Source: Welwitschia mirabilis
Lineage: Eukaryota > Gnetophyta > Gnetopsida > Welwitschiales
Direction of reading: 5' to 3'
Assembly: GCA_051453625.1 (NCBI GenBank)
Contig: JBOZIK010000001.1
Coordinates: forward strand, 93,241,745 to 93,305,744
Length of the DNA stretch: 64,000 nucleotides
Made by a program: the position numbers and the translations under genes. Positions 23,030-35,228 of this stretch are shown here, piece by piece (the first letter of the stretch is position 1; every line of letters begins with the position of its first letter). A model generated the notes under the pieces. The model saw nothing but the letters and a program-made list of their open reading frames with translations, was not told where the DNA came from and ran no database searches.

Positions 23030-24830
23030 GAAGGAATGGATTGAGAAATTTAAGGTGATAACTATTGATTTTAAAATTATTTATCTTTTAAATGAAAAAT
23101 ACACTATTTGAAAATACATGTTTTATAATATATGGAACTGACCATATTGAGACTAATTTTCTAGGAAGTAATAAAATTAAATCTCCTTCACATAAGCTTT
23201 CTATGAATGTGTTAGTTATGAAACTTTTTCATTTTCTCCTTGTTAATTTTCATATTCTCATAAGAATCATTTTTAATATGATCTAATTTATTGAATTAAA
23301 ATTATCTATGTTTTCATGTTACATCTAGATCTAGATTCATATTTTAAATGGCTCAATAAGCTTTATGTTTAAGCTCTACAAGTAGATTAAAAGATTTACC
23401 ATAAACTAACCTAAAGGCTAAAATTTATAATGGAGTTTGTATAAAATATTATAAGCCCATAAAACATTGTTTAGTTTGTAGAACTAGTCTTTTCTAGTTA
23501 ACTTACCACTTTTTATAGGATGTTCTTAATTTCCCTATTACTAAGCTTAACTTATCCACTAGTTTGGAAACGATTGGGTGTGGTGACTTTATGAATAATC
23601 CCATGTATGATAAGAAGCTTGTTTAAAAATTCTGTTGAAAAAGTAAGAGCCATCATCACTAATCAAAACCCTTCAATAACCAAGTATAGTTAGAATATGT
23701 AGCTTAAAGAATTTTACTATAGTATGAGCATCACTATTTTTATAATAATAGGATTTAACCCACTTAATAACATAACCAACATAACTAGAATCTATTGATA
23801 TCTATTAGAAAGAAGATAAGAACCTTAAAAATCAATTCCTCATATATCAAATGGTTTCACAATAAGAAATGGACTTAATGACATCATGTTTCTTGAAATA
23901 ATATTTTCATGTTTTTGACAACTTTCACAAGATGAGTAATAAAGATATAAGTCCTCAAAGATAGAAGTCCAATAGAGTCCACATTAAGGAATATTTATGG
24001 TAGTTACATTAGAAGAAAAATGACCACCACAATCCTTAGATGACAAGGCTTAAAAACATTAGGCATTTAAGTTTGAAGAGTGCACCTTAAGATGATTTGA
24101 TTAGGATAATACTTGAAAAGATAAGGATCATCCTAAAAGAAGATTTTACTTGCATTAATAATCTATTCCTATCATTAGATGTTTAATGAGAATGAATTTT
24201 TTTCAAGATTAAGTAATTAGTAATATAAGCATCCTAAGGAGGTTCTAAGATAGAAAAGAGATGCTCATCAGGAAAAGAGTTATTAATAGAATATGAATCG
24301 TGTAAAACATTTTGATAAATGTCTAAATGATGATTGGTAATTGCATTATTAAAAACTTTTTTATATTTGATTTTTAAGTTGAATTTCTATAAGAGTAATA
24401 CACATTTAATCAATTTAGGCTTAGAATCCTCCTTGATAAAAAATATCTAAGGGCTACATAATCTGTGTAAACTATATCTTAAAACCAAGGAGTTATTGCC
24501 TAAATTTCTTTAAGGAAAGAACTACAATAAGAAGTTTCTTTTATGTAATAATGTAGTTGATTTTCTTTCAAGGCTTTTCTACTAAAATGGATTACTATTA
24601 GTTTATTCTCAACTCTTTGACCTAAAACTACACCAACAACACAATCACTAGCATAACATATAGTTTCAAAGAGTATTTTCCAATTTCATGGATTAATGAT
24701 TGGTGGTATACTAAGTTTTTCTTTAAGCTCATTAAAGGCCTGTTAACAATTAAGTATCCACTTAAAAAGTAACATATTTACTAAGAAGTTCACTAAATAG
24801 CTATGAGATTTAACTTAGCTAACTTTTAAT
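23030..24830 (-). pseudogene. Athila/Tat-type Ty3/gypsy RNase H and integrase relic
   Basis: Minus-strand frames give the back half of a plant gypsy pol. At about 24740-24560 the RT/RNase H junction reads QAFNELKEKLSIPPIINP and then SDCVVGVVLGQR (consensus SDYAVGAVLGQR). At about 24030-23900 the integrase zinc-binding and following block reads CGLYWTSIF and CESCQKH (23929-23909), then NMMSLSPFL and IVKPFDI-GIDF. The integrase core reads LISDDGSYFFNRIFKQ (about 23670-23619), then SNREIKNIL and LNNVLWAYN. The C-terminal part (about 23280-23090) reads YENMKINKEKMKKFH. These are textbook Athila/Tat positions. The RT catalytic core is not visible to the right. Numerous stops and shifts show it is dead. 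Confidence 0.8.
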
Positions 24831-24840
24831 ATATCTTATT

Positions 24841-24918
24841 GTATTCATGAAAGATTTAGATGTGGGGTATTCATGAAAGATTTAGATGTGGGGTATTCAT
24901 GAAAGATTTAGATGTCGA
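24841..24918 (+). repeat. 26-bp minisatellite, three copies
   Basis: The unit GTATTCATGAAAGATTTAGA plus TGTGGG is repeated exactly three times (starts 24841, 24867, 24893). Only the last bases of the third unit differ. Near-identity inside heavily decayed DNA indicates a recent expansion. Confidence 0.95.
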
Positions 24919-26422
24919 TTTAAGATGATAGAATATAGGATTTAGAAGTTGCTTACATTTATCTATTTTTAATACTTAATAATAAATACTTAATTAAAAT
25001 GACTTTTTATAATGAAAAATAAAATACATAAGAAACATTTAATAATTTAGCTCATAAAAAAAAAAACATTATAGTTCTCTACTATCGATAGTTTGTAAAT
25101 ATATCAACATTATGCTAGAAATGTCTTGCTTATAAGAATTTTCCTAAAAAGACCATGAACGGAATGCACCTCATAAAACAAAAAGTACATTTACTTATAA
25201 TAGAAACAAAATTACATATTGAATCAATTATACCTTAGATAATTAATAAATAAGTTATAAATAAAGTTTAAAATTGAAATATTATCTTAACTTTCTACTT
25301 CTGCTATAATCCTATAATTTAACATCCTTGTAATAAAAAACCTATGATACTAAAGAAAAAGCTAAACAAGAAAAGAAATGAAAAGAATCTTGATCATGAA
25401 TGTCTTGACAACATTATAGCAAGGAAGCCTTAAAAGGATCACTTATCATGGAATCAAACTAAATATGTAGTTGATTAAACTACATATCCAAATATTTATT
25501 ATAATGAAATTAAATTATAAAAATGTGAAAAATTTATAAAGAAGTTTTTTCCCTCTCTAACCCTCTCTTATAAGGAAAGAAAATATATTATAAACTAATT
25601 CAAAGAGAATTTTTGGCATGATTACATTGAATTATGCATGTGATCACATATGATTGAGAAGATATTGGAAAGAAGGTTGTCTTCATGCGAATTTGAATCC
25701 TTGATTCCTTTTAAATTTTCCAAGATATTTTTTTGCCTGATCTATCAATTATCGATTGTTTGTGAGAAGTTAATAGTTATTATTGTAGATCCATTACATA
25801 ATGTTTAAAGTTTACTTGACTTGAAATATTCTTATCACACTGCAATAGATGTGGTAACAGAATTTCATGTAATTATCCTTTCACACATCAATGGGATTTA
25901 TAAATATTACATAATAATATCTGTTCATAACTATTTCTTCTGTTACAGTGGCTTTTGAAATGTTTTAGAATCCTTGTTATGTGATGCAATCTATTTTATT
26001 ATTATTACATTATGATAACCCAAGAACTAGCTAAGAAAACATGAAACTTATCACAACTCCATTGATGGTATAGTGATGGTCCTATTGATGATATAAAATA
26101 GTAATGCAAACTAAAAGTGTAGTCAACAGAAGGATTAAAAATAATTTTAACCTAGTAAATTACCTTTTTATTATAGAAATAATGTTCATATAAGATTGAT
26201 TATCCATTAAAACACATAGGAATTTATGAATTATACTAATCTATTAAAGTTCCATTTTTGAATGGTGACAATCCCCTTGTTACTTAGAAAAATAAAATGT
26301 GCAAAGTAAAATAAGACATGAGACATGTTGAATACAAAAAGTATGTTGTTTTCGTTAAATTTTAATACATTAAATTTCATTACATATATTAGAATTATTA
26401 TAATTATACTTTCGTAATATGA
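24919..26422. other. decayed DNA between pol relic and inserted LTR element
   Basis: No domain can be recognised. By position this would be the pol/gag interval of the minus-strand element whose RNase H lies at 24.6 kb, but the RT signature is absent. Confidence 0.35.
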
Positions 26423-26704
26423 CATTGCAAACCAAGTTGATGATATTTAAACATCAAGTTTTGAGCATGCCTTAGGTATATTTGATTGGTATTGAAGATA
26501 ATTAGGAAGAATTTAAAAATTCATTAAGATGAATAAATGAAGCATTAATTTTTAATATTATGATCTTTCTTAGCATATTTTAAAATCCTTAATTTATCTA
26601 TAGCTAAATGAGTTCAATTTAGATTAAGAAGTGATGATTAAGAGGGCCAAAAGATGGAAAGGAAGTGTCACCCACCTCATTATCTAGATAACACCCAACA
26701 AACA

Positions 26705-26950
26705 ACTTAAGACATTATACCAAGAAGAAGACATGTGGAATTAGATATTAAATCAAGAGGACATTACATTAAAAGGATGTTATATAGATGTTATACTAAG
26801 AAAACATGTGAAATAAGGCATTACACCAAAAAGACATCACATCAAAAAGACGTTACACCAAGAAGATACATGAAAGAAGACATTACACTAAGAATACGTT
26901 ATAATAAGAAGACATCACATCAAGAAGACATTACATTAATAATACATGTT
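26705..26950 (+). repeat. degenerate minisatellite in the LTR
   Basis: Units of about 18-26 bases around AAGACATTACACCAAGAAGA are repeated roughly ten times with variation. The same array, shorter and shuffled, lies at about 31475-31690 in the other LTR. The small plus-strand frame here only translates this repeat. Confidence 0.75.
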
Positions 26951-27117
26951 ATACTAGGAATAATATTTCATCTTGTCCACCTAGTCATCTAGATGCCACC
27001 AAGATAGATGATAGATCTAATTATTATAAAATAAATGTCATCTATTACAAAATCAGTGATATCATTACTATTGATCTGTTACTACTACTTGACACTCTAA
27101 GATTGTTAATCCAAAAC

Positions 27118-27130
27118 TATAAATACCCCT
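27118..27130 (+). promoter_or_regulatory. LTR TATA box
   Basis: CTATAAATACCCC is a strong plant TATA box context. The other LTR has TATAAATACTCCCC at 31845-31858 in the aligned position. It probably drove transcription from the LTR about 30 bases downstream. Confidence 0.6.
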
Positions 27131-27719
27131 TTAAGTTCCCCATTTCTTATCTGTCATGCATTGGTTGTTCTTATAATGTTTGAAGCTCAATTGAGCAAGT
27201 GATCCATCTAGCTTAGAAGAGGAGCTTATCTTGGTGTTGGGATGTGTATCCTCCATTGAGGGGAGACTACTTTTAGCTGATGTAAGCATTATTGTAATTA
27301 GTAAAATATCATTTTATTTCTATCATTTTTATTATTATCTTCTTACCTTCTTTATAGGCTACATTGAGTACAATTAAAGTAACATTAACTTTTAATTAAT
27401 ATAATTTATAAGGATCAACCTAAGTGATAATAGATTGGTTAACTTGATTAGTAAATTACATTTAGGATTGTGTTTAATTATTTAATTAAACTTAGGAATT
27501 CATTCTCATTTATTTATTATTCTAAAATTGAATAGAAAATAGTTCTGATTCCTTTTCTAAATAAAGCAAGTTTTGGATGTACATTCAAATTACTCTCTAG
27601 AGTACAACATTGGTTTGATCCCCTATACTAGTGTGTGTTTGTGTGTATTAAATACTTAACATTATAGATTATCATTAAATATTATTAATTAAAAAAAGCA
27701 CATGATGCAGGCTCCCACA

Positions 27720-30700
27720 AACTAGTGTTGTTATTAGGGAGGATTTCAAGAAAGTTTGAAAGATTAATTCTCATTTCTTAAGAAAGTAATTTGGTTTCAT
27801 GTTGTTTACTTATGTAGTATGTACACTACAGTTTTTTTAAATTATTTTAGTCTAGATTTTTATTTTTAATTCTTACTTTATTTTGAATTTTTATTAATTT
27901 TTTAAGTTTTACTTTATTTTTTACTTTTTTTAATTTCCCTTCTTATGATTTTGTTAGTTTTGTATGTGAACTTGAAGACTACTAATTTAGGCCTAATCTT
28001 TGCACTTAGTTCAATCTTGGAAATTTTCATCTAAAGTGTATATCTATATCATGCTCTTGATATCACTAAATGCTTAGTTAATGAGATTGATCTATACCTT
28101 ATGTTTTGTGCTATCCTAGTAATTATCTTACTTACTATTGAAATTAATTCTTCTTATTACATCCTCCTCATATATTTTTATGAATAATAGTAAAATAACC
28201 ATTTATGAAATTTTTATTGAAAGAAAGAAAAATTATATTCTATGACTAATGGTAAAATAACATTACATGAAATATTTACAAAAATAAGAAGAGATTTATC
28301 AATAAAAAATAATGTTAAAACTAGGATATAGGACAAATTTTCTTTTCAACCTCCCTCTTTTTTCCGTTCTTCCTTTCAGCCTTTATGTAGGAATAATAAT
28401 GATGAGTTTTAACATTTTAAAACTCTTACTTCATTTAGAAGAGTATTCTATAAATGATTTGAAATATGTCAGTTCCCTTTCATAGAGGAATATCAAGAAG
28501 ATAGAGACTCCTTATTCTCACCAAGTTTTTCTAATCATTAATCAACTAAAATAATTTATTTTATGATTTAGTAGAAGAGCTTGAAAAGATGCATGAAACT
28601 AGCAATAAAAACATTGCAAATCTTATCAATATACTTCAATCAAATAATGTTAGAAAATCAAAGACCTTAAGATTATCTTGTAACACAAAATTCCCAATCA
28701 TACATTACTATGTATACTATGTTTTACCTTGAGAATGAGGATGAAAACATCCAAATGGCTATATACAGTAATGACTTCTATTTTAATAATGAATTTTTAA
28801 ATAGTTAATGTCTAATATAAGAAAGCCAAAGTAAAGATAATGGAATTTCAACTCAGCAGTGAAACAAGAATGATGAGGATGACAATTTATTAGATAATGT
28901 TATAGAGATATTAGATTATATTCTCAATATTCACTTATTTTAAAAAACCAATGTGAAAAGGAAGAATCCATTCTAGAGAAATCTAAAAATTTTCTAATAT
29001 ATGATGAATGCAATGATCAATTTCTCTTTTTAACCTTTTTGATATATCTAATAATGTAGAAAATGATGGTATACAATAGGATGATTATATAAACAATAAC
29101 AAGAAAGAGGATAAGGAAGAGGTTACAGAAATTTAACAAAATCCAATAGAGGATAGATTTCTTGCATCCCATAAAATAATTAATATTGAAGAGTTTACTC
29201 TTATTAAAAATGGATCTTCACATCTCTCACTCATGCTTCTTAGTGAAAATTAAAATACCATACTTTATTAAACCCATAATATCACTTTATATTCTAATTT
29301 TAAAAAATATGATTTGAGATTTATTGGAGTATTAAATTAATGAAAGCATTACCTTCTTGATGAAAATCCATGTCTTGAGTTAAATTTTAGGAAGCTTCTA
29401 ATCTTATTAGACATTCCCTAATCAATCATCCTAAGAATCCTCCTAATATTTCTTAAATCTATTCTTTAAGTAGAGCCATTAATAACTCATGGAATGTACA
29501 TCACATTTTGAAATAGTTTAATAAGAGATTTTTTTTCAATGAAATTCATTAATTCTTCATTTCTTATTTGACTTATAAATCTTGTGCTACTACGTTTTTA
29601 TCATTATATATTTGTTTCCACCAATTGATTTTATTCAAAATGGTCACATACCTATCATGTTCTATTAATTAATTTCTAAATGGTTTAGTCCTTAGTTTTT
29701 TTCAAACAAAAGTACAATGTAATAACTATATTGGAGTATTTATATTTTTGGCATAGGGATAAATGCAAAGCAAAGAAACTAAATTTCACTTAAATTAATT
29801 TATTTAGTAGAGCCTATTTTCTTGAAAAGATGTCCATTACTTACCCTTATGTAGATGTAATTATTCAAATAGTTTTTCTCTTGCAACATCTGTTAATTTG
29901 ACTGTACTTCTATTTTGCATCATGTGCTATGTTTATGAATTTTAGGCTCTTGAAATTTATAAATGATCAATTATATTTTATCTAATTGAAATTCATTCAA
30001 ATACCTATAGACTCTTATTCTATAATAGAAAAATTTGCTTAAGAAAGTTGTTCACATTGTATGTTTTCTCTCTTCATGAACTTCATTTTTATTAAGGCTA
30101 TAATTTATTAGTACTTTGATAATGCTTAAGTGTCTTTTCATATTTATGAAGGAGAATAAAAATATAATGATAAAGAAAAAGAAAAAAATAAATATCAAAA
30201 GAAAAGTGAAATATCAATTTATACAATAAAATCACTTTCAATAAGTACTCTTAATCTATCTTGGGAATTATTGCATTGGGGGTAAAATTACTTAATAGGC
30301 TATGCCCTATCTGATACGTCCTATAACTTGTAATAAAAGCAATGTCAATTGTTTAGAAATGAGCACTCTATAATGGGAGGATCCAAGGTAAAAGAAGATA
30401 CACATGGATATGTATCAAATATTATTAGTTTGCAACCATCTTTTAAGTTTATTATTGAAATTATAGCTATGATATGTTAAGTTCAACTAGTACATTATCA
30501 TTTTTATCCATGATATTCAACCAAAACGATGATGTTTTACTAATTAAGATTTATGTATCTATTGGAAATAAGAGACTATTGGTAATGATCAACTTCAAAT
30601 AGATGCAACATGTTTGTTTCTATTCCTTAAGTTAGATAATTTTAAAGTTGTTAATCATACTTTTTCTATCCAACATGGGATTAAAGTATTAGAGAAATAA

Positions 30701-31229
30701 ATTTGCCATTTTAAAAAAGATTTGAATTTTTTTTCTTTCAAATAACATGTCAAGTTTTGAGAGATAAGGATTAAGAATCTAAGTAGTTTAATTTTTGTTT
30801 TCATGAAGCTTGAGTTTGATATCTTTTTCTTTCTTATTTTATGTTTATGTATTTCTTCATGGCTTTCACTTATTATTTTATATTTCTTAAATTCTTCATA
30901 ATCATCATAGGTAAACTTACTTAAAATTCGGGATGAATTTATCTACTTCATGAGGGTGGAATCTTTAGAATTATCAAAATATTGGCTTTATTTGAAATGA
31001 GATTATTTATTAAAAATAGGTTTTTCATAGAATTAAAACCATAGTTCTAAATTTAATTCATATCTTTTTCATGATGTTTAATTGGAATATCTTTTTAATA
31101 TGTGCCCTATGTTTGACAATAAAAGATTCTTTATATTTGAGTGTTATGTTTTAATTTTTTTCAATTTGGCTTGTTTCTATTCTTTTTTTACTTTCCTTGT
31201 TAATGGCTTAAATGCTTAGTGAGGGGATA
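27720..31229 (+). other. interior of element C
   Basis: The interior begins with the primer binding site and a T-rich leader (about 27830-27960). I recognise no pol domain in either strand. A gag-like coiled-coil piece lies near 28575-28630, with scattered plus-strand pieces to about 29250. It ends with the purine-rich GTGAGGGGATA just before the right LTR, the likely plus-strand primer. Confidence 0.5.
27723..27740 (+). promoter_or_regulatory. primer binding site of element C (tRNA-Asp type, decayed)
   Basis: The site aligns over 18 bases without gaps to TGGCGCCGTTGCCGGGGA. All eight mismatches are C-to-T or G-to-A. It starts three bases after the LTR ends, as expected. Confidence 0.65.
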
Positions 31230-32428
31230 TGTTGTAAATAAAATTAATAATATTTAAACATCATATTTATAGTATGTTATAGATATATTTGATACATTTT
31301 TAAGAAAATTAGAAAGAATTTGAAGATCCATCAAGATGATCAAGTGAAACATCAATTTTTGATATTACAGACCTTATGCATCATGGTTCCAATTCAAAAT
31401 AAGAATTAATAATTAAGAAGGCCAAAAGATGAGAGAAAAAATATCATCCAATCTATCATTTAGAGGACATTAAGTAGATAAAACTTAGATGTTACACCAC
31501 GAAGATGTTACACCAAGAAGACACATGGAAGAAGACACTACACATAGAATTTACATCAAGAAGAAATGTGGAAGAAGATGTTATATTAAAAAGTTATTAG
31601 ACTAAGCAGAAACATGAATGAATACATTACATTAATAAGAAATCGCATTAGAAGACATTATATTAAGAAGACACATTGCACCAAGAAGAAAATATCATGT
31701 CATCCATGTGGTCATCTGGATGACACCTAGCTAGATGATAGCTTTAATGATTATAAAATAAATGTCATTTATTACAAAATTAATTATATGATTACTCTTA
31801 GTTAATTACTACTCCTTAAAAACATAAAACCATCAATATAAAACTATAAATACTCCCCTTATATTCCCTATTTTTTATCTTTCATGCATCAATCATTCTT
31901 ATGACATTTGTAGTTTATTTGAGTAAGGGATTAATCTAGCTTAGGAGAAGAGCTTACTATGTACCCTCAATTTAGGGGAGACTACTTCTCAAATTATGTA
32001 AGAATAATTGTGGTTAATAAAATATCATTTTGTTTCTACCAATTTTTTCTTATCTTATTATCTTCTTTATAGTCTATGTTGGTTACAATTAAAGTAACAA
32101 TAAATTGTAATTGATATAGATCATAAGAGATAATTCAAGTGATAATATATTAGTTAACTTGGTTAATAAACTACATATAGGATTTCATTTCATTCTTGCA
32201 TTAGATTTAGGATTGCATTATCATTCATTTATTATTCTAAAGAAAACAATTTTAATTCATTTTTTGAATAAAGTGATTTTTTTGATGTACTTTCAAATTT
32301 CTCTCTAGAGTACAACATTGGATTGATCCCCTATACTAGTGTGTGTTTGTGTGCATTAAATAATTTACATTGCAAGTTATCATTGAAGATTATTTATTAA
32401 ATAAAAGTACATAAAATGTACTCTAACA
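31230..32428 (+). repeat. element C, 3' LTR
   Basis: It begins TGTTGTAAATAAAATTAATA after the purine tract and ends TGTACTCTAACA. It aligns with the left LTR throughout, including the minisatellite (about 31475-31690), the TATA box at 31845 and the GGGGAGACTACTTCT block. Many substitutions separate the two, so insertion was long ago. Confidence 0.8.
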
Positions 32429-33990
32429 CTTTAGAGAATCATTTCCTTTAATAGGAGAAGGTGGAGTAGTAGCCATATCAATTTAAAATCCTAAATGCAT
32501 TTTAATTTCCTTAATTTTCTAGTAAGGTTAGTAATTCTAGACTCCAACATTTACATTTAATCTTAAACTTATTGCCAAGTGTTCTAACGGTTATCTCTTA
32601 AAACATTAAATTATTCTAAAAGAAATGTCATCATGGTGGGATTAACTCATAGCACTGGTAATCTTTATGAAGGTTTTTCTTTCTTCCCTTTCTCTATTAG
32701 ATGTATTTTTAGAAGATCTTTGGTGATTAGAATAGTCATGCATGTTGGAGCTTCTTGAAAAAGTACAGGGGCATTTATTCTTTCTAAAATATCATTAATA
32801 AGAAAGGGAAATACTCACAATGGATGACTAAATGAAATATGTGATGAGTTTTAAAAGATAATAGACTAAATTAAAAGGCTCTTAATTTTGAAATCCAAGT
32901 ATTAGACTAGCATGAAAAATCATTAAAAAAGATACATGATTCATGGGATGAATATTGAAAGTAACTAATTTGAAGTACACAGAACTCACAAGAGCTAAAG
33001 ATTAAATTAAAAGCCCTTTTTCAAAAGTCAAATATGCCATTTCAAGGTTAATTTATTTTACTATCATTATTTAAATAATTTAATTTTCTATTCTCTAGTT
33101 CCTTGATCAATATATAATGTAGTTTCTTCATTAGGAATATTAAATTGATCATGTAGGAATTTCTCAATAATTTTGATATCTACCTATCCTACCTTGGATA
33201 TAATGATAATTTTGTGTTTTAATTAATTAGGATCATCTATAATATTTCATATATCTAATGTAAAGTCATCCTCTTGTATAATTCCCTAACTTGGCTATAA
33301 TAGTATCACTATAATAAGGGTATGCAAACCAAAACAATCTATAGTAAATCAAGTTTTATACCAAACCTTTTGTGACTACTTTTATCTATTGTTGTAATCA
33401 AATTATAGAATGGCAGTGACTTCTTAAAATCTTCTTGTTCTATTTGTAATAGATTGAGAAATAGTGCTTTACACTAAAGGGATGGTTTAGGTAATACAAG
33501 AAGATGCTAATTGTAACTTTGACATAGAAGTAAACTTATATGAAGGTCCTCCTTAATCTATAGCCAAGTTGTTTGGTATACAAATACGAGAATTTACTAA
33601 CAAAACACCTCATACTAGTAAATAAAAGTATTTATTGATTAAAAAATATACTAAATTATCTTAAAGACATCGAATCAATGAGAATATTTGAAAATATCAC
33701 AATTGCAACTATTACGCTCTTCTAATCTCGATTTCTAACTTAAATAATTATTGTATCTTTCCAAATTAATAAGGATGAAATTAAATCTTCTAAAAATTTC
33801 TAAAAACACTTATACAAGCCATATATTTAGCTTCACTAAAAATAAAAACATGTTTGTACAAAAGAAAGTATCAAATAAGAACTTACTTAAGCTATAGATG
33901 ATTGTGAGATATTGTTTTTAACATAAACATAGTGATTTCTAATACAAAATTAAGTTCCTTGTAAAGTAGTGAAAAATTGAATATTCATTT
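32429..33990 (-). other. leader or gag-start region of an older minus-strand element
   Basis: On the minus strand a frame starting near 32477 reads MATTPPSPIKGNDSLK and is cut off at the element C boundary. A Ser/Arg-rich piece lies near 32740-32660. A weak primer-binding-site-like sequence (about 33955-33985) precedes the LTR copy to the right. This fits the 5' leader and gag start of an Athila/Tat element, but no conserved gag block can be named. Confidence 0.3.
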
Positions 33991-33999
33991 AAGTACAAT

Positions 34000-34712
34000 G
34001 AACTAGATTTAAATTGAGTTAATACTTAATATAAATCTATCCACAAGGATGATTAGGATAGGTTTACAGTAAGTACATAACTCTTGCTTAACTTACAAGT
34101 TATAGTTAAAAAAAGGAAAAAGAAAGAGAGTTGAGAATTACGTTAAAACTTCATTGGAAAAGTAGAAAACCAAATAAGATATAAGGTATCACCCACATTA
34201 TCCAATAGTTATTCTTTAGTCTAATTATATCCTTCACCTTCTTGAAACATATTTAAAATCATTAAGTAATGATGACTTAGTTTATGTTAACATAATCTCA
34301 TTCACTATATGAAAGTTGGTGAATTCAGAAGTCACTTAATCCTTTACAACCCTAAAATAAGCTCAAAAAGTAAGGACTTAGTATATTTAAAATTCATAAT
34401 ACTAAAGAATATTAAAATTAGTTAACTAATAAACTAACTCATTTAATAAAAGAACTTAATAACATAGATTCACTAAGATTTACAAGTACTAAGCTATTCA
34501 TTACTTAAAATCAAAATGAACATCTACTTGTATTGAATTAAAATAGATTCATTATATAAATAGAAAAAGAAAGAATCTTGAAAAGCCTTCTTAAGCTATT
34601 TGTAGTATAAGATCATTCCTCAAAGAAAGTACTTATAAAACCATGTCAATGTAAGGCTCTAAGGATTCTATTCTATTGCCAAAACAAAGGATATTTACAA
34701 ATGAGGATTTAA
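34000..34712 (-). repeat. LTR-type repeat, family A copy 4, left half
   Basis: Its landmarks align with copy 1: TAAATTGAGTTAATACTTA, CCACAAGGATGATTAGGATA, TTCTTGAAACATATTTAAAA and ATAAGCTCAAAAAGTAAGG. The match breaks off at 34712, where the chromovirus LTR begins, and resumes at about 45300. Confidence 0.55.
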
Positions 34713-35160
34713 TATAATGTTCACCTTTAACATCTATCATAATCATAAAGATTTAGTGGTGAACTAATAACATTAAAAAAATCATAATGCAAGGTTTTAA
34801 ATGTAGCACTTTCACTGAAATTATTTAACTAGTAATTTTCTTATCTTTTCGAGATCTATACCTAAGTTATCTTAAGCATGTATAAGAAATTACTTAGTTT
34901 AGACAGTGTATTTGGCTAATAATTAAATGGTTTCTAATATACTTAATTAGATATTTATAGATAAATTTTTAGCCCACTTAAGGGATTGATTTAATATGGT
35001 TAGAAAAAGAAATAATAATTAATCTATCATAAGTGGGTAGCCTTATCATATACTAAAATATTGTCCTTTTTCAATTTAATGTTGTAAAGGAAATTTAATA
35101 CTGGTAAAATAATGATAATTATTCTTATCACTATAAGATAAGCATATATAAAAGGGTTAT

Positions 35161-35228
35161 TTCATGAATTGAACTTAGGATCCATCATTTTTTAGAGTTT
35201 CTTTCTAACCATTATACCATCAATGCTT
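35161..35228 (-). repeat. tRNA-like (SINE-type) fragment inside the LTR
   Basis: On the minus strand TGGTATAATGGTTAGAAAG (A-box region) is followed by ATCCTAAGTTCAATTC (B-box region) at tRNA spacing. The counterpart in the other LTR is 42240-42300, so it was present before the element inserted. Confidence 0.45.

Larger units (their letters stand above)
26423..27719 (+). repeat. element C, 5' LTR
   Basis: It aligns with 31230-32428 from ATATTTAAACATCA near the left end to the shared end TAGTGTGTGTTTGTGTG-CATTAAATA and a final CA. The first two bases read CA instead of TG. An array of AAGACATTACACCAAG-like units occupies about 26705-26950. The TATA box and downstream CCATTGAGGGGAGACTAC block are conserved in both LTRs. 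Confidence 0.8.
26423..32428 (+). mobile_element. plus-strand LTR retroelement without recognisable pol (LARD-like), element C
   Basis: Two direct repeats, 26423-27719 and 31230-32428, flank 3.5 kb. The left LTR is followed by a tRNA-Asp type primer binding site, and the right LTR is preceded by a purine-rich tract. This order defines a plus-strand LTR retrotransposon. The interior holds no reverse transcriptase, protease or integrase motif on either strand. One coiled-coil-like piece near 28575-28630 (VEELEKMHETSNKNIANL) hints at a gag remnant. With long LTRs and a mostly non-coding interior it resembles LARD elements, which depend on enzymes of relatives. No target-site duplication is evident. 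Confidence 0.75.

Noticed and set aside
24841-24918. CRISPR-like repeat array
   Set aside because: Units are directly adjacent with no spacers, and the window is plant DNA.
26735-26992. Plus-strand Lys/Thr-rich 85-codon frame as a gene
   Set aside because: It is the translation of the LTR minisatellite; the other LTR does not keep the frame.
26423-32428. Target-site duplication for element C
   Set aside because: The five bases on each side do not match; decay or boundary error prevents a call.
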